Of a stretch of 64,000 nucleotides of DNA, positions 1 through 8,804 are shown one piece after another (positions within the stretch are counted from its first letter, which is position 1; each line of letters opens with the position of its first letter). Under the pieces are notes generated by a model. That model was not told where the DNA came from. It worked only from the letters and a program-made list of their open reading frames with translations, and did not search any database. Both the position numbers and the translations under genes were made by a program. This DNA is from Vibrio fortis (GTDB lineage: Bacteria; Pseudomonadota; Gammaproteobacteria; Enterobacterales; Vibrionaceae): the NCBI RefSeq assembly GCF_000695685.1, contig NZ_JFFR01000027.1, positions 248,001 to 312,000 on the forward strand, given 5' to 3'.

Positions 1-28
1 AATGCAAAGATTGTAAATTTAATGCAAA

Positions 29-43
29 TAGTAATGGTTATCA
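29..43 (+). promoter_or_regulatory. Fur-box-like operator upstream of siderophore receptor
   Basis: The 7-1-7 element TAGTAAT-G-GTTATCA resembles the Fur inverted repeat TGATAAT-n-ATTATCA (11 of 14 by eye). It lies about 100 bases before the receptor start, where iron repression would be expected. I infer Fur control from the sequence match and from the iron-uptake genes downstream. Confidence 0.65.
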
Positions 44-145
44 CTTATATTCCCCTCCGAAATATTCAGTAGTACCGGAAACGGTAGATCAAGCAACGTA
101 CCGAGAGGACAGTTGTTTGAATAAAAAAGAGTCGGAGAAAAGGAC

Positions 146-2257
146 ATGTTTTCAAAAAGCCCATTGGCTTTGGTGATTGGCGCAGTATTGGCGTCACCAG
201 CTGTATTAGCAGAAACAGCAAAAACAGATGAGCATATGGTTGTTGAAGGCCGTGACTACGGTTACAAGGCAGACACCAACACAACAGCAATGCGCATGGA
301 GGCAACTCAGCTAGAGACTCCAGGACAAGTTTCAATCATTGATGAGCAAATTATCGATGAGCAACGTGCTAGCACGCTAGGTGAAGTACTAAAGAATGAT
401 GCTTCTATTTCTGCAGGTTCGAAATCGACGAACCGTGAACGTTTTAGCCTCCGTGGTTTCTCTCTTGAAAGTAGCTCGGGTTACCTGCGTGATGGCGTAC
501 AACACTGGTCGCACTACCGTCAACCTGTTGAACTGTTAGAAAGAGTAGAAGTACTGAAAGGCCCTGCAGGTCTACTATATGGTAAGTCTGCACCGGGTGG
601 TCTTGTAAATATGGTAGCTAAGAAGCCTACTTACGAGACTCAAGTGAACGTTAGCCAAGATATCGGCTCTGACAATTACACTCGTACTGTTGCTGACGTG
701 AGCGGTTCTCTTAACGATGATCAAACACTTCGTGCCCGCGTTATCGTTTCTCAAGAAAACCAAGATTCATACCGCACTCGCTTTGATGGTACTGATGTAG
801 AAACAGAACGTTTTGTTGGCGGTCTATTCGTTGATTACGACATTAACGAAGATGTGATGCTGTCTCTACACTATGACCGTACTCAAGAGTTAGGTGACCT
901 AGACAATGGTTCAAAGATCGATACAACTACGGGTAAAGTGATCAACCCAGATATTGTTAATGATCAACGTTTTGCGCAGACAGACAACGATGTAGCAAAC
1001 TACGGTGCAACGATTGCGGCAAACATCAATGAAACGTGGTCTGTAAAGACGGGTATCTCACGTCAGTTTTACGAGCGTCAACGTACAGAATCTAACAATA
1101 CTGTTTACCAAACTGGCAGCGAGTACGGCTACAAAGTCTCAGACCGTCATGATGAATGGACGTTTGACACGGCTTACGTTGATTTCACTGGCGACTTTGA
1201 TGCATTTGGCGTAAACCACCGTCTACTAGTTGGTGCTAACGGTCTTCATTACGATTACAAGCGTCTATACGCATCAGGCTACGCATGTAAAAATGCAACA
1301 GAAGCGGAAGCAATCAAAGAGTGTGGTAACGGCTTCGACATGCCATCAGACATCAGCTACAAGAACGATACCTCAGTATCTCATTCTGAGAGTCAACACT
1401 ACGGTCTATATGTACAAGACTTAGTGACTCTAAATGAACAGTGGCAGGTTCTTGCAGGTGTTCGTTTCGCTTACGATAAGACAATCAGCAGCTCTGATAA
1501 AGAAGAAAGCTACAACAACATTCTTCCTAAAGCGGGCCTAATTTACTCGCCAGCAGAAAATGGTTCTATCTACGCGGTTTACTCTGAAAGCTTTGAGCCA
1601 GTAAGTGAAATCTCTGATTCGAGTGATGTTAACTTTGGTAAAGAGCAAGATGCGAAGAAAGGTACACTTTACGAAGTAGGTACTAAGTGGGATCTATTCG
1701 ATGAGCGTTTGTTTGTTTCTGGCGCACTATTCCAGATCACTCAGTCAAACATGCAAGTAACGGAGGATCTAGCAACTCCAGTAAACGGTGCTGACCAAAT
1801 CACAACGCAAGTGGGTGAACAGGTTCACACTGGTGCTGAGCTTGCTGCGACTGGTTACTTAACAGAAGCATTCTCTCTAAGCGCTTCGACAATGTTCCTA
1901 GATGCTGAATACAAAAATGATCCTGCACTAGATGGTAAAACGCCAGCTGACGTGCCTGAGTTCACTGCTAGCATTTGGTCTACATATGCATTCAATAACG
2001 GTACAGATGTAAACCTAGGTGTTTACCACGTAGGTGAGCGTTACGCTGAGAGTGCAAATACGTTTAAGAAAGATGCTTATACTCGTGTAGATATGGGTGT
2101 TGCACACACGTTTAAATATGACGAAAATCTAGACTTCGTAGCTCGTTTCAATGTAGAAAACCTATTTGATACTGACTACCTAGAGGGTGGTAGCACAAGT
2201 GGTGTAGTGGTTGGCGAAGGCCGCAACTACATGGCAACGCTACAAGTTAAGTACTAA
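146..2257 (+). CDS. TonB-dependent siderophore receptor
   Basis: This 703-residue outer-membrane receptor should import a ferric siderophore using energy from the TonB system encoded directly downstream. A signal peptide occupies about residues 1-22 (cleavage after SPAVLA), and a TonB-box-like stretch (HMVVEG) follows near residue 30. The plug domain spans about 50-165, with the typical motif LKGPAGLLYGKSAPGG near residue 140. The rest is a beta-barrel ending in a C-terminal Tyr, as is usual for outer-membrane insertion. ATG 146 is preceded by AAAGGA at good spacing. A Fur-box-like site lies upstream. The family match (FhuE/ferrichrome-type TonB receptors) is strong; the ligand cannot be told from the sequence. 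Confidence 0.93.
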   Translation: MFSKSPLALVIGAVLASPAVLAETAKTDEHMVVEGRDYGYKADTNTTAMRMEATQLETPGQVSIIDEQIIDEQRASTLGEVLKNDASISAGSKSTNRERFSLRGFSLESSSGYLRDGVQHWSHYRQPVELLERVEVLKGPAGLLYGKSAPGGLVNMVAKKPTYETQVNVSQDIGSDNYTRTVADVSGSLNDDQTLRARVIVSQENQDSYRTRFDGTDVETERFVGGLFVDYDINEDVMLSLHYDRTQELGDLDNGSKIDTTTGKVINPDIVNDQRFAQTDNDVANYGATIAANINETWSVKTGISRQFYERQRTESNNTVYQTGSEYGYKVSDRHDEWTFDTAYVDFTGDFDAFGVNHRLLVGANGLHYDYKRLYASGYACKNATEAEAIKECGNGFDMPSDISYKNDTSVSHSESQHYGLYVQDLVTLNEQWQVLAGVRFAYDKTISSSDKEESYNNILPKAGLIYSPAENGSIYAVYSESFEPVSEISDSSDVNFGKEQDAKKGTLYEVGTKWDLFDERLFVSGALFQITQSNMQVTEDLATPVNGADQITTQVGEQVHTGAELAATGYLTEAFSLSASTMFLDAEYKNDPALDGKTPADVPEFTASIWSTYAFNNGTDVNLGVYHVGERYAESANTFKKDAYTRVDMGVAHTFKYDENLDFVARFNVENLFDTDYLEGGSTSGVVVGEGRNYMATLQVKY

Positions 2258-2292
2258 TTTGTTACTGAACAATAAACGTTAAGTTAATGAAT

Positions 2293-2320
2293 AGGGGGAA
2301 GTTTTGGCTTTCCCCTTTAT
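2293..2320 (+). terminator. Rho-independent terminator after receptor gene
   Basis: GGGGAA (2295-2300) pairs with TTCCCC (2310-2315) across a 9-base loop and is followed by TTTATT. The stem is short, so termination may be partial. Confidence 0.55.
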
Positions 2321-2368
2321 TCGTTGTTTATTTAAAAAATATCCCTAGCCAAGCGAGTGACTTTTAAT

Positions 2369-2387
2369 GATAATGAGAGTGTTTATC
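2369..2387 (+). promoter_or_regulatory. Fur box upstream of TonB operon
   Basis: The 19-base stretch GATAATGAGAGTGTTTATC matches the classical Fur consensus GATAATGATAATCATTATC at 15 of 19 positions by eye. It sits about 45-60 bases before the first gene of the TonB energiser operon, so iron-repressed transcription of that operon is likely. Confidence 0.75.
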
Positions 2388-2431
2388 AATAAAATTCATT
2401 TGAACTTCTTCTAAAGTAATTGACGACAACT

Positions 2432-3199
2432 ATGAATCTTCTAAAAACCAGTCTTGCCCTAGCGATTAGCATGATGGCAACGTCTTCAATAGCAAGCAGC
2501 TTAGATCAAGCGCAAGCTATCCAAAACAAGACCAACAACGCCTCGGCAGCAAGCCAAAAGGTTATCGATAAAAGCTCTGAAGCGAGCTTAGCCCTCAAAG
2601 CGGAAATTGAGCGCTTACAGGAAGAAGTGAAAAACCTAGAAATTTATCACGACCACCTAGCTGCCTTAGTTGAAAGCCAAAATAAAGAAGCTGACAGCAT
2701 CAATGCTCAAATCGACGAGATCAAATATACTCGTCAAGGTGTTGTGCCACTGATGTATCAGATGATTGATGGCTTGCAGGTATTGGTCGAGAAAGATGTA
2801 CCAATTAAAAAAGAACAACGTCTAGAACGTGTCGAAAAGCTGAAAGCGATGATGACACGCGCAGATGTTAGCGATGCAGAAAAATACCGCCGTATTCTTG
2901 AAGCGTACCAAATTGAAATGGATTACGGTATCAAACTGGGTGTTTACCAAGGCCGTATCGAGCTTAGCGATAACAAAGTGATTGAGGCAGACGTACTTCA
3001 TTTAGGTCGCGCTTCTCTTGTAGCTCGTAATCTGAATGGTACTCAGTACTGGTCTTGGAACAAAGTGGCGAATCAATGGCAAGCTCAAGATGCTTCAATG
3101 AAATCTGAGCTGGACAAGGCTTTTGATATCGCAAGCCAACAGGCGGCACCGAGCCTGATTACTCTTCCTGTATCTCTGACTGTTGCGGAGGCTAAATAA
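2432..3199 (+). CDS. DUF3450 family periplasmic protein of TonB operon
   Basis: A secreted, mostly helical protein of 255 residues. The signal peptide is about residues 1-20 (MNLLKTSLALAISMMATSSIA), followed by a long predicted coiled coil (about residues 30-100, rich in Glu, Lys and Ala). Members of the DUF3450 family sit at the head of Vibrio and other gammaproteobacterial TonB2-type operons. They are thought to act with the TtpC-like protein in the periplasm, although the exact role is not settled. The open frame also has an in-frame TTG at 2420; I chose ATG 2432 because it starts directly at the signal peptide, but no strong Shine-Dalgarno marks either. The stop overlaps the next start (TAATG), so translation is coupled. 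Confidence 0.85.
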   Translation: MNLLKTSLALAISMMATSSIASSLDQAQAIQNKTNNASAASQKVIDKSSEASLALKAEIERLQEEVKNLEIYHDHLAALVESQNKEADSINAQIDEIKYTRQGVVPLMYQMIDGLQVLVEKDVPIKKEQRLERVEKLKAMMTRADVSDAEKYRRILEAYQIEMDYGIKLGVYQGRIELSDNKVIEADVLHLGRASLVARNLNGTQYWSWNKVANQWQAQDASMKSELDKAFDIASQQAAPSLITLPVSLTVAEAK

Positions 3200-4572
3200 T
3201 GAAACTGAAACCTTTAGCAACCTTAATTTGTATCTCTACACTGACTCTTTCTGGCTTTGCTCACGCAAACACTAATGAACTTGTTGGTAAAGCGGCGACT
3301 GAAAATAAAGCTCAAGCATCGCATAACGTTACGCGTGAATCTGGCTTTAAACAGACAGAGAAAGAACTAAAAGCACTTCGTGCTCAACTCGAAGCAAAGC
3401 GTAAGCAAATCCAAGAGCAGACAGATGTTCTCACTAAAACGTTTAGCGACAACGAAGATAAACTAGCACGTCTAGAAGAGAAGCTACGCCTAGAGACAGG
3501 CAGCCTTGGTGAACTATTTGGTGTTGTTCGTCAAAATGCCAAAGAACTTGAAGTTGAACTTCACAACACAGTAAACAGTGTTGATCGCGCACAATACACT
3601 TCAACCGTTGACGAAATCATCGACGCGAAATCTCTTCCTTCTATGCCACAACTTACTGCATTGTGGTTAAGCATGTCTGAGCAGATTCAAGCGAGCAGCG
3701 AACTGACGAAGAGTAAGATTGCATTCATCGATGGTGAAGGTACAACGAGTCAAGTTGATGCTTACCGTGTTGGTTCATTAGGTCTAGTTACAGAGCAAGG
3801 TTACGTTAACTGGAACACGCAACGTAACGACGCTATTGCTTACTTTAAGCAACCGGATAACGGCCCAACGCTTACGTCACTGAGCACACTAGCATCGGGT
3901 ACTCCGTCGAACATCGTTGTCGATCCATCTCGTGGTTTCATGCTGGAGCAACTTGCGCTGACACCAACACTTCAAGATCGTCTAGAAGCAGGTGGTGTTG
4001 TTGGTAAGGTGATTCTTGGTCTACTTGCGATTGGTCTTATTATTGCGCTTTTCCGTGGTATCGCACTTGCGGTTGCTCGACAAAAGATCCGCTCTCAGCT
4101 TAAGAAGCCAGAACAGCCAGGTAACAACCCTCTAGGTCGTATCTTATCGGTATACAATAAAGAGCAAAAGCAAACTGTAGAAGCGTTAGAACTGCGTTTG
4201 CTTGAAGCGGTAGTAGATGAGCAAACGCATTTAGAGAAAGGCTTGTCGATGCTTAAGCTTCTTGCAGCACTGGCACCAATGCTTGGTCTATTAGGTACTG
4301 TGACAGGTATGATTGAAACTTTCCAAGTGATTACTCAGTTTGGTAATGGCGATCCGAAAGTGATGGCTGGTGGTATTTCTATGGCACTAGTCACGACCGT
4401 TCTTGGTCTTGTCGCTGCAATGCCACTGCTATTAGCTCACAACTTATTGAGTACTCAATCAGAGAATATTCGTAACATTCTTGAGAAACAGGGTATTGGT
4501 TTAGTTGCTGAGCAAGCTGAAAAAGCGACCCAACCAAAGGCGGATGTTGAGCCAATGGGGACAGCGGCGTAA
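3199..4572 (+). CDS. ttpC: TtpC-like MotA/TolQ/ExbB proton channel protein
   Basis: This 457-residue protein is far larger than ExbB and has the layout of TtpC, the extra component required by Vibrio TonB2-type systems. It has a signal peptide (1-23), a periplasmic coiled coil (about 45-110), a periplasmic globular region, and a membrane segment near 268-292. The C-terminal MotA/TolQ/ExbB domain contains the paired segments LAPMLGLLGTVTGM and ALVTTVLGLVAAMPLLLAH. It probably couples the ExbB/ExbD motor to TonB and outer-membrane receptors. It lies between the DUF3450 gene and exbB with start/stop overlaps on both sides. The family call is firm; the symbol follows homologous operon order. Confidence 0.88.
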   Translation: MKLKPLATLICISTLTLSGFAHANTNELVGKAATENKAQASHNVTRESGFKQTEKELKALRAQLEAKRKQIQEQTDVLTKTFSDNEDKLARLEEKLRLETGSLGELFGVVRQNAKELEVELHNTVNSVDRAQYTSTVDEIIDAKSLPSMPQLTALWLSMSEQIQASSELTKSKIAFIDGEGTTSQVDAYRVGSLGLVTEQGYVNWNTQRNDAIAYFKQPDNGPTLTSLSTLASGTPSNIVVDPSRGFMLEQLALTPTLQDRLEAGGVVGKVILGLLAIGLIIALFRGIALAVARQKIRSQLKKPEQPGNNPLGRILSVYNKEQKQTVEALELRLLEAVVDEQTHLEKGLSMLKLLAALAPMLGLLGTVTGMIETFQVITQFGNGDPKVMAGGISMALVTTVLGLVAAMPLLLAHNLLSTQSENIRNILEKQGIGLVAEQAEKATQPKADVEPMGTAA

Positions 4573-5120
4573 TGGATATCTTGTTGTCTAGTTCACTATT
4601 TCCCAGTGGCTGGCTGCTATCCTTGTCTGATTTCATGGAGCAGGGCGGTTTCGTCCTGTGGTGGTTGGCTGCTGTTGTACTCGTATATTGGGTATTGGTG
4701 GTTGAACGCGTTCTTTACTTGGCGTTTTATTTCCCAAAACAGCGTAAAGCCTGGATTGAACAATGGAATGAACGACATGACCAATCTTCTTGGCACGCGA
4801 AAGCAATTCGAGAAGGTTGGTTGGGTCAAGCAAGCCTATTACTTAATCAGAATTTAAACTTCATCAAACTCTTAGTTGCAATCTGTCCAATGCTAGGTCT
4901 GCTTGGCACAGTAACGGGTATGATCTCTGTGTTTGATGTAATGGCGACACAAGGCAGTAGCGATCCTAAGCTGATGGCTTCGGGTATCTCTCTAGCTACA
5001 CTGCCAACAATGGCAGGTATGGTTGCGGCCTTAGCGGGTATGTTTGTTCATGCTCGTTTGGCGAAAGTATGCAGTCGCTTAGAAATAAAATTAGAAAAAT
5101 CATTAAGGAGTCAACGATGA
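4572..5120 (+). CDS. exbB: Biopolymer transport protein ExbB (TonB2-type)
   Basis: A 182-residue inner-membrane protein with three membrane segments: near 25-48, then LVAICPMLGLLGTVTGMISV and GISLATLPTMAGMVAALAGMF. This is the ExbB/TolQ arrangement. With ExbD it forms the proton-driven motor that energises TonB. The motif PMLGLLGTVTGM is shared with the C-terminal domain of the TtpC-like protein upstream, which suggests common ancestry. The start ATG overlaps the preceding TAA. The exbD start lies inside its last codons, typical of a tightly coupled operon. Confidence 0.92.
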   Translation: MDILLSSSLFPSGWLLSLSDFMEQGGFVLWWLAAVVLVYWVLVVERVLYLAFYFPKQRKAWIEQWNERHDQSSWHAKAIREGWLGQASLLLNQNLNFIKLLVAICPMLGLLGTVTGMISVFDVMATQGSSDPKLMASGISLATLPTMAGMVAALAGMFVHARLAKVCSRLEIKLEKSLRSQR

Positions 5121-5521
5121 GACTCGGAAGACGTCATTCCAAAAACGAAGAGGCTCAAATCGACCTGACTTCGATGCTTGATATTGTATTTATCATGCTT
5201 ATCTTCTTTATCGTGACGAGCTCATTTGTACGTGAGTCTGGGGTGGAAGTTAATCGCCCTCAAGCATCCAACGTTGTTAGCCAAAAAGATGCGGGTATCT
5301 TTGTTGCGATAACATCAGCGAATGATATCTACATTGATAAACGTCTGATTGATGTTGAGCGTGTGCAAGCGACCCTTGAACACTTGCTGCTTGAGCAACC
5401 TGAAGCATCACTTGTTATTCAAGCGGATGAGCATGCTTATAACGGCACAGTTGTTAAGGTGATGGATGCAGCGAAAGGTGCTGGCGTTAAAAACATAGCG
5501 CTTGCCGCTGAACAGCGATAG
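5117..5521 (+). CDS. exbD: Biopolymer transport protein ExbD
   Basis: A 134-residue single-pass protein: a short cytoplasmic N-terminus, one membrane helix (MLDIVFIMLIFFIVTSSF) carrying the conserved Asp needed for proton use, and a periplasmic domain. It is the ExbD partner of the ExbB encoded just upstream. The open frame extends back to 5069, but ATG 5117 is preceded by AAGGAG at the right distance and gives the usual ExbD length, so I place the start there. It overlaps the exbB stop by four bases. Confidence 0.92.
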   Translation: MRLGRRHSKNEEAQIDLTSMLDIVFIMLIFFIVTSSFVRESGVEVNRPQASNVVSQKDAGIFVAITSANDIYIDKRLIDVERVQATLEHLLLEQPEASLVIQADEHAYNGTVVKVMDAAKGAGVKNIALAAEQR

Positions 5522-5538
5522 CGTAGGGGAGTTCGCCG

Positions 5539-6159
5539 ATGATTCGCTTATTTCTCGCTCTACCTATCGCCAGTGCCTTAGGTTTGGCTCTATTCTCGTT
5601 TATGGCTTGGATGGTGGACAATGGTCACCAACGTGCTCCTGAGAAAAGTGAGAGCCTAACCTTCAACATGGTGATGATGGAGCAAGAACAAGAAGTTCAG
5701 AGAAGACAACGTGCCGTTCCAGAGCAACCAGAGATGCCAGAGCCACCACCAGAAGCTCAAGCCTCAACATCGCAAGCGAACGTTACGCCTTTGAATACGA
5801 TGTCTTCATTACCAGCGTTGGATGTGGACACTGCAATCGAAGGAGTTGCTATTAAAGCGCCAACGTTTTCGGATATCGGTACGAGTCAACAAGTGATGCC
5901 TCTGTATCGTGTTGAACCTCGATATCCAGCCAAGGCACTAAAGCGTGGTGCAGAAGGTTTTGTTTCGTTGAGTTTTACTATCGATGAAACTGGACGCCCA
6001 ACAAATATTCAAGTAATTGGTGCTGAACCTAGGCGTATGTTTGAACGCGCAGCGATGCGTGCGCTCAAAAAGTGGAAGTACCAACCTAAGATAGTCAATG
6101 GTAAAGCAGTGGCTCAAACAGGGATAACGGTTAAAATTGACTTTAAGATGGATAAGTGA
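5539..6159 (+). CDS. tonB: Energy transducer TonB (short TonB2-type)
   Basis: A 206-residue TonB with an N-terminal membrane anchor (about residues 4-28) and a short Pro/Glu-rich spacer (EQPEMPEPPPEAQ, about 66-80). The C-terminal TonB domain (about 120-206) includes YRVEPRYPAKALKRGAEG and ends in VKIDFKMDK. The spacer is much shorter than in E. coli TonB, as in Vibrio TonB2/TonB3. GGGGAG precedes the ATG. It should transduce energy from ExbBD/TtpC to receptors such as the one at 146-2257. Confidence 0.92.
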   Translation: MIRLFLALPIASALGLALFSFMAWMVDNGHQRAPEKSESLTFNMVMMEQEQEVQRRQRAVPEQPEMPEPPPEAQASTSQANVTPLNTMSSLPALDVDTAIEGVAIKAPTFSDIGTSQQVMPLYRVEPRYPAKALKRGAEGFVSLSFTIDETGRPTNIQVIGAEPRRMFERAAMRALKKWKYQPKIVNGKAVAQTGITVKIDFKMDK

Positions 6160-7334
6160 TGAAAAAAGTATGGATGTTAGCAGGCCTGATATTGATGCCC
6201 TTTGTCATAGAAGCCAAGGAGCTTAGTCAATATACAGCTATACGTGTGCAGAAAGCTGGTCAGTTAGCGCAAGACGAGAAAATTAAAGAAGCTATAGAGG
6301 CTCTGGTTAGTATAGATACTGAGCGAGCTTACGACAAAGCGTATATATCTTTTCGGCTAGGTAGTTACTATTGGCAAACTGATAACACATCAGCAGCGAT
6401 CAAGCAGCTAACATATGCTGTTGATTCAGGGCTTCTTTTAAATGATCAACCTTGGTTTGCGCAACGAATGTTGGCTGATCTGTTGCTGAATGAACAAGAG
6501 TTTAAAAAAGCCTTGCCTCATTACTACGAGCTGGTCAAAACTGTACCGGAGACTGAAAAGACAGATCAGCTTTGGCTGCGTATTGCTCAAGTAGAGTATC
6601 GACTTGAGAGTTGGCAAAAAATTCTATTAGCGATTGCTAAATATGAGGAGTTCAATAAGGCACCTGAACTCCTGCCTTTATCACTTAAATTTAGTGCTCA
6701 ATACGAACTCAAACAGTGGAAGCAGTCTATTCAAACGCTCGAAAGTTTGATAACTCTACAACCGGACCAGGCCAAATGGTGGCGTTACTTGGCGAGTATT
6801 CAGATCACATTAGATCGTAGTCGAGATGCGTTGAACACACTCGCATTGGCTGAATTACAAGGTGTCGAGATCAGCGACTCTGATCGTCGTTTAATGGCAC
6901 AGCTGTATGCTAAACGTGGTATTCCAGAACGTGCCGCAAAAGAGATCAGTAAGCTGAGTAACGCATCGAGTGACGCGCAGCTACTTGCAGAGCAAGCAAC
7001 GTACTGGCAATTGGCACGTGAATGGGACCAAGCTATTGAAATCTGGACTCTTGCGGCTAAACAGAAACCAAAATATCACTGGAATGTTGCTCAGCTGATG
7101 GTGCAACAGGGTTATTACAGCAAAGCCTTGATTGAACTGGACAAGGTTAAAGAGAAGGACAAGCAAGCGGATGTTGCGCTGGCTAAAGTTCGTTCGTGGT
7201 ACAAATTGAAAGACCTTGAGAAAGCTCTGATTCATGCCAAGAAAGCAGAGAATCTAGAGTCTTCTAAAACGGCTCAAGGTTGGATCAAATACCTGTCTCA
7301 GCTCCGCAGAGTGAGCAATAACGACGCTGTCTAA
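6159..7334 (+). CDS. TPR-repeat protein of TonB operon
   Basis: A 391-residue protein with a signal peptide (MKKVWMLAGLILMPFVIEAKE) and tandem helical repeats of TPR type through most of its length, for example around 85-130, 190-225 and 320-380. Genes for TPR proteins close many Vibrio TonB2-type operons; a periplasmic scaffold or envelope role is likely but the mechanism is unknown. An in-frame GTG at 6156 gives one extra residue; ATG 6159 overlapping the tonB TGA is the better start. A strong terminator follows, so this is the last gene of the operon. Confidence 0.85.
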   Translation: MKKVWMLAGLILMPFVIEAKELSQYTAIRVQKAGQLAQDEKIKEAIEALVSIDTERAYDKAYISFRLGSYYWQTDNTSAAIKQLTYAVDSGLLLNDQPWFAQRMLADLLLNEQEFKKALPHYYELVKTVPETEKTDQLWLRIAQVEYRLESWQKILLAIAKYEEFNKAPELLPLSLKFSAQYELKQWKQSIQTLESLITLQPDQAKWWRYLASIQITLDRSRDALNTLALAELQGVEISDSDRRLMAQLYAKRGIPERAAKEISKLSNASSDAQLLAEQATYWQLAREWDQAIEIWTLAAKQKPKYHWNVAQLMVQQGYYSKALIELDKVKEKDKQADVALAKVRSWYKLKDLEKALIHAKKAENLESSKTAQGWIKYLSQLRRVSNNDAV

Positions 7335-7373
7335 CTCTCGAAGTTATAAGGCCTAGTTCTAAACTCTATTTAA

Positions 7374-7407
7374 AACGCCATCGACTTACGTTGATGGCGT
7401 TTTTTTA
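7374..7407 (+). terminator. Strong rho-independent terminator of TonB operon
   Basis: AACGCCATCGAC pairs with GTTGATGGCGTT (one G-T pair) around a TTAC loop, followed by seven or more T. It closes the operon that starts near 2432. Confidence 0.92.
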
Positions 7408-7478
7408 TAAATCTCACATCTAAATTCAATCACTTATCACTCCAAAAGCCTTACAAACGTAAACAATGTAAATTGAAT

Positions 7479-7497
7479 GCCAATAAGAATGATTATC
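7479..7497 (+). promoter_or_regulatory. Fur box upstream of metal-uptake operon
   Basis: The core TAAGAAT-G-ATTATCA (7484-7498) has a perfect right half-site, and the 19-base window matches the Fur consensus at 14 of 19 positions by eye. It is about 40 bases before ATG 7538, a normal operator position, and suggests that the operon from 7538 to 14102 is repressed by Fe-Fur. Confidence 0.75.
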
Positions 7498-7537
7498 AAC
7501 TAAATTGTCGCCCATAAATATTATAGGTACGTTTGGT

Positions 7538-8167
7538 ATGTGGTTAAAAAGTAGGGCGGTTCAAATGTGGGCGCGCCGCCTTCATGTGTATATCTCAATG
7601 GCACTTCTTCTGGTGGTGTTGTTCTTCTCAGTGACTGGCATCACTCTAAATAGGCCAGAGCTTTTTGAAGCTTCGAAGCCAAATATTCAAAGTCATACAT
7701 TGACCTTACCTAGTCATCTATTCACGGTTCAAAATGAGCGATTAACCCCTAATGCAAAAGCTTTTCAACAGTTTTTGGTTGAACAAGCAGACATATCGGG
7801 TACGCCTTCAGGCCTGGACATTTATACAGAAATCGAAGATGGCGAGCTATTGATTGGTGAAGTCTCAATGGACTTTAAAGGACCAGGTTATAACGCGTCT
7901 GTGTTTGCAGATGTGGTGATGCAAACCGTTGAAGTTGAGACGACAGATTACGGTGTTGTTGCTTTGCTCAATGATCTACATAAAGGGCGAAATAGCGGTG
8001 AGGTATGGAAGTGGTTCATTGATATCACTGCGCTTTTGATGATCTTTTTCGTGATCACTGGTGTGTGTTTATTACTTCCCAAAAAGAAAACGCTCAATAC
8101 ATCGATTAAGTGGATGCTGTTTGGATCTGCGTTGTCTTGGTTTATCTATTTTGTTGCTGTTCCGTAG
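7538..8167 (+). CDS. PepSY-associated TM helix protein
   Basis: A 209-residue inner-membrane protein with helices near 19-40 (HVYISMALLLVVLFFSVTGIT), a periplasmic domain of about 120 residues, then helices near 163-188 and 193-208. The pattern, including LHKGRNSGEVWKWFID before the second helix, fits the PepSY_TM family, which includes iron-associated membrane reductase-like proteins. The open frame reaches a TTG at 7505, but ATG 7538 begins at the expected cytoplasmic N-terminus, so I use it. It heads a Fur-box operon with DUF2271, DUF4198 and ABC transporter genes. A role in metal reduction or release is an inference from family and context. Confidence 0.8.
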   Translation: MWLKSRAVQMWARRLHVYISMALLLVVLFFSVTGITLNRPELFEASKPNIQSHTLTLPSHLFTVQNERLTPNAKAFQQFLVEQADISGTPSGLDIYTEIEDGELLIGEVSMDFKGPGYNASVFADVVMQTVEVETTDYGVVALLNDLHKGRNSGEVWKWFIDITALLMIFFVITGVCLLLPKKKTLNTSIKWMLFGSALSWFIYFVAVP

Positions 8168-8219
8168 TGTTGTTTAGTAGCGCTACAAACAAGTTAAACG
8201 GACTTTTTAAGGTTAAATA

Positions 8220-8738
8220 ATGAAAAAAATCACCTGGAGTAAAGCTCTGATTGCGCTTTCTCTTCTTCCGACGTTCAGCATGGCTCAATCGCTACCTGAA
8301 TCGGCAAAGTTAGACGTTCAATTCGAATTACCAAAAATTGATACCACTATGTACGCAAGGCCTTATGTTGCTGTATGGGTGGAGGATAGCTCTCGTAAAT
8401 CAGTAAAAACCATCGAATTGTGGGTGGGCAAGGATGAATGGCTGAAAGATCTCCGTAGTTGGTGGAGAAAAGTAGGTCGTTACGACCGCGAGTTGGTTGA
8501 TGCGGTTACTTCTGCGACGCGTCCTGCTGGTCAGTACCGATTTGTATGGGACGGCAAAAGCGATAACGGTGAAAAGTTAGAACAAGGTGAATACACGATT
8601 CACATCGAAGTGGTTCGTGAGCACGGTGGTCGTAACTACTTACGTCAAAAAGTAATGCTCGGTAGCGAAAACGTCAGCTACCAACTAAAGCCTACCGAAG
8701 AAACCGGTGAAATTACTCTAGATTACCTAGTGAATTAA
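8220..8738 (+). CDS. DUF2271 family periplasmic protein
   Basis: A 172-residue secreted protein: signal peptide 1-22 (cleavage after FSMAQ region), then a beta-rich domain with WVEDSSRKSVKTIELWVG, RPAGQYRFVWDGKSDNGE and GEYTIHIEV. The FlgD-like motif WDGKSDNGE and the overall layout match DUF2271. These proteins are commonly encoded next to PepSY-TM and DUF4198 genes, as here, but have no proven biochemical role. The start is supported by AAGG upstream and by the signal peptide. Confidence 0.82.
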   Translation: MKKITWSKALIALSLLPTFSMAQSLPESAKLDVQFELPKIDTTMYARPYVAVWVEDSSRKSVKTIELWVGKDEWLKDLRSWWRKVGRYDRELVDAVTSATRPAGQYRFVWDGKSDNGEKLEQGEYTIHIEVVREHGGRNYLRQKVMLGSENVSYQLKPTEETGEITLDYLVN

Positions 8739-8804
8739 TCGCCCAACGAAATACAAAGCACATAAGCAGCTTTAAAACTCTAATAATCAATTTATACAGA
8801 AAGA

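Noticed and set aside
1230..1424. 64-codon frame inside the receptor gene
   Set aside because: It is an out-of-frame shadow of the receptor coding sequence without ribosome binding site or recognisable product.
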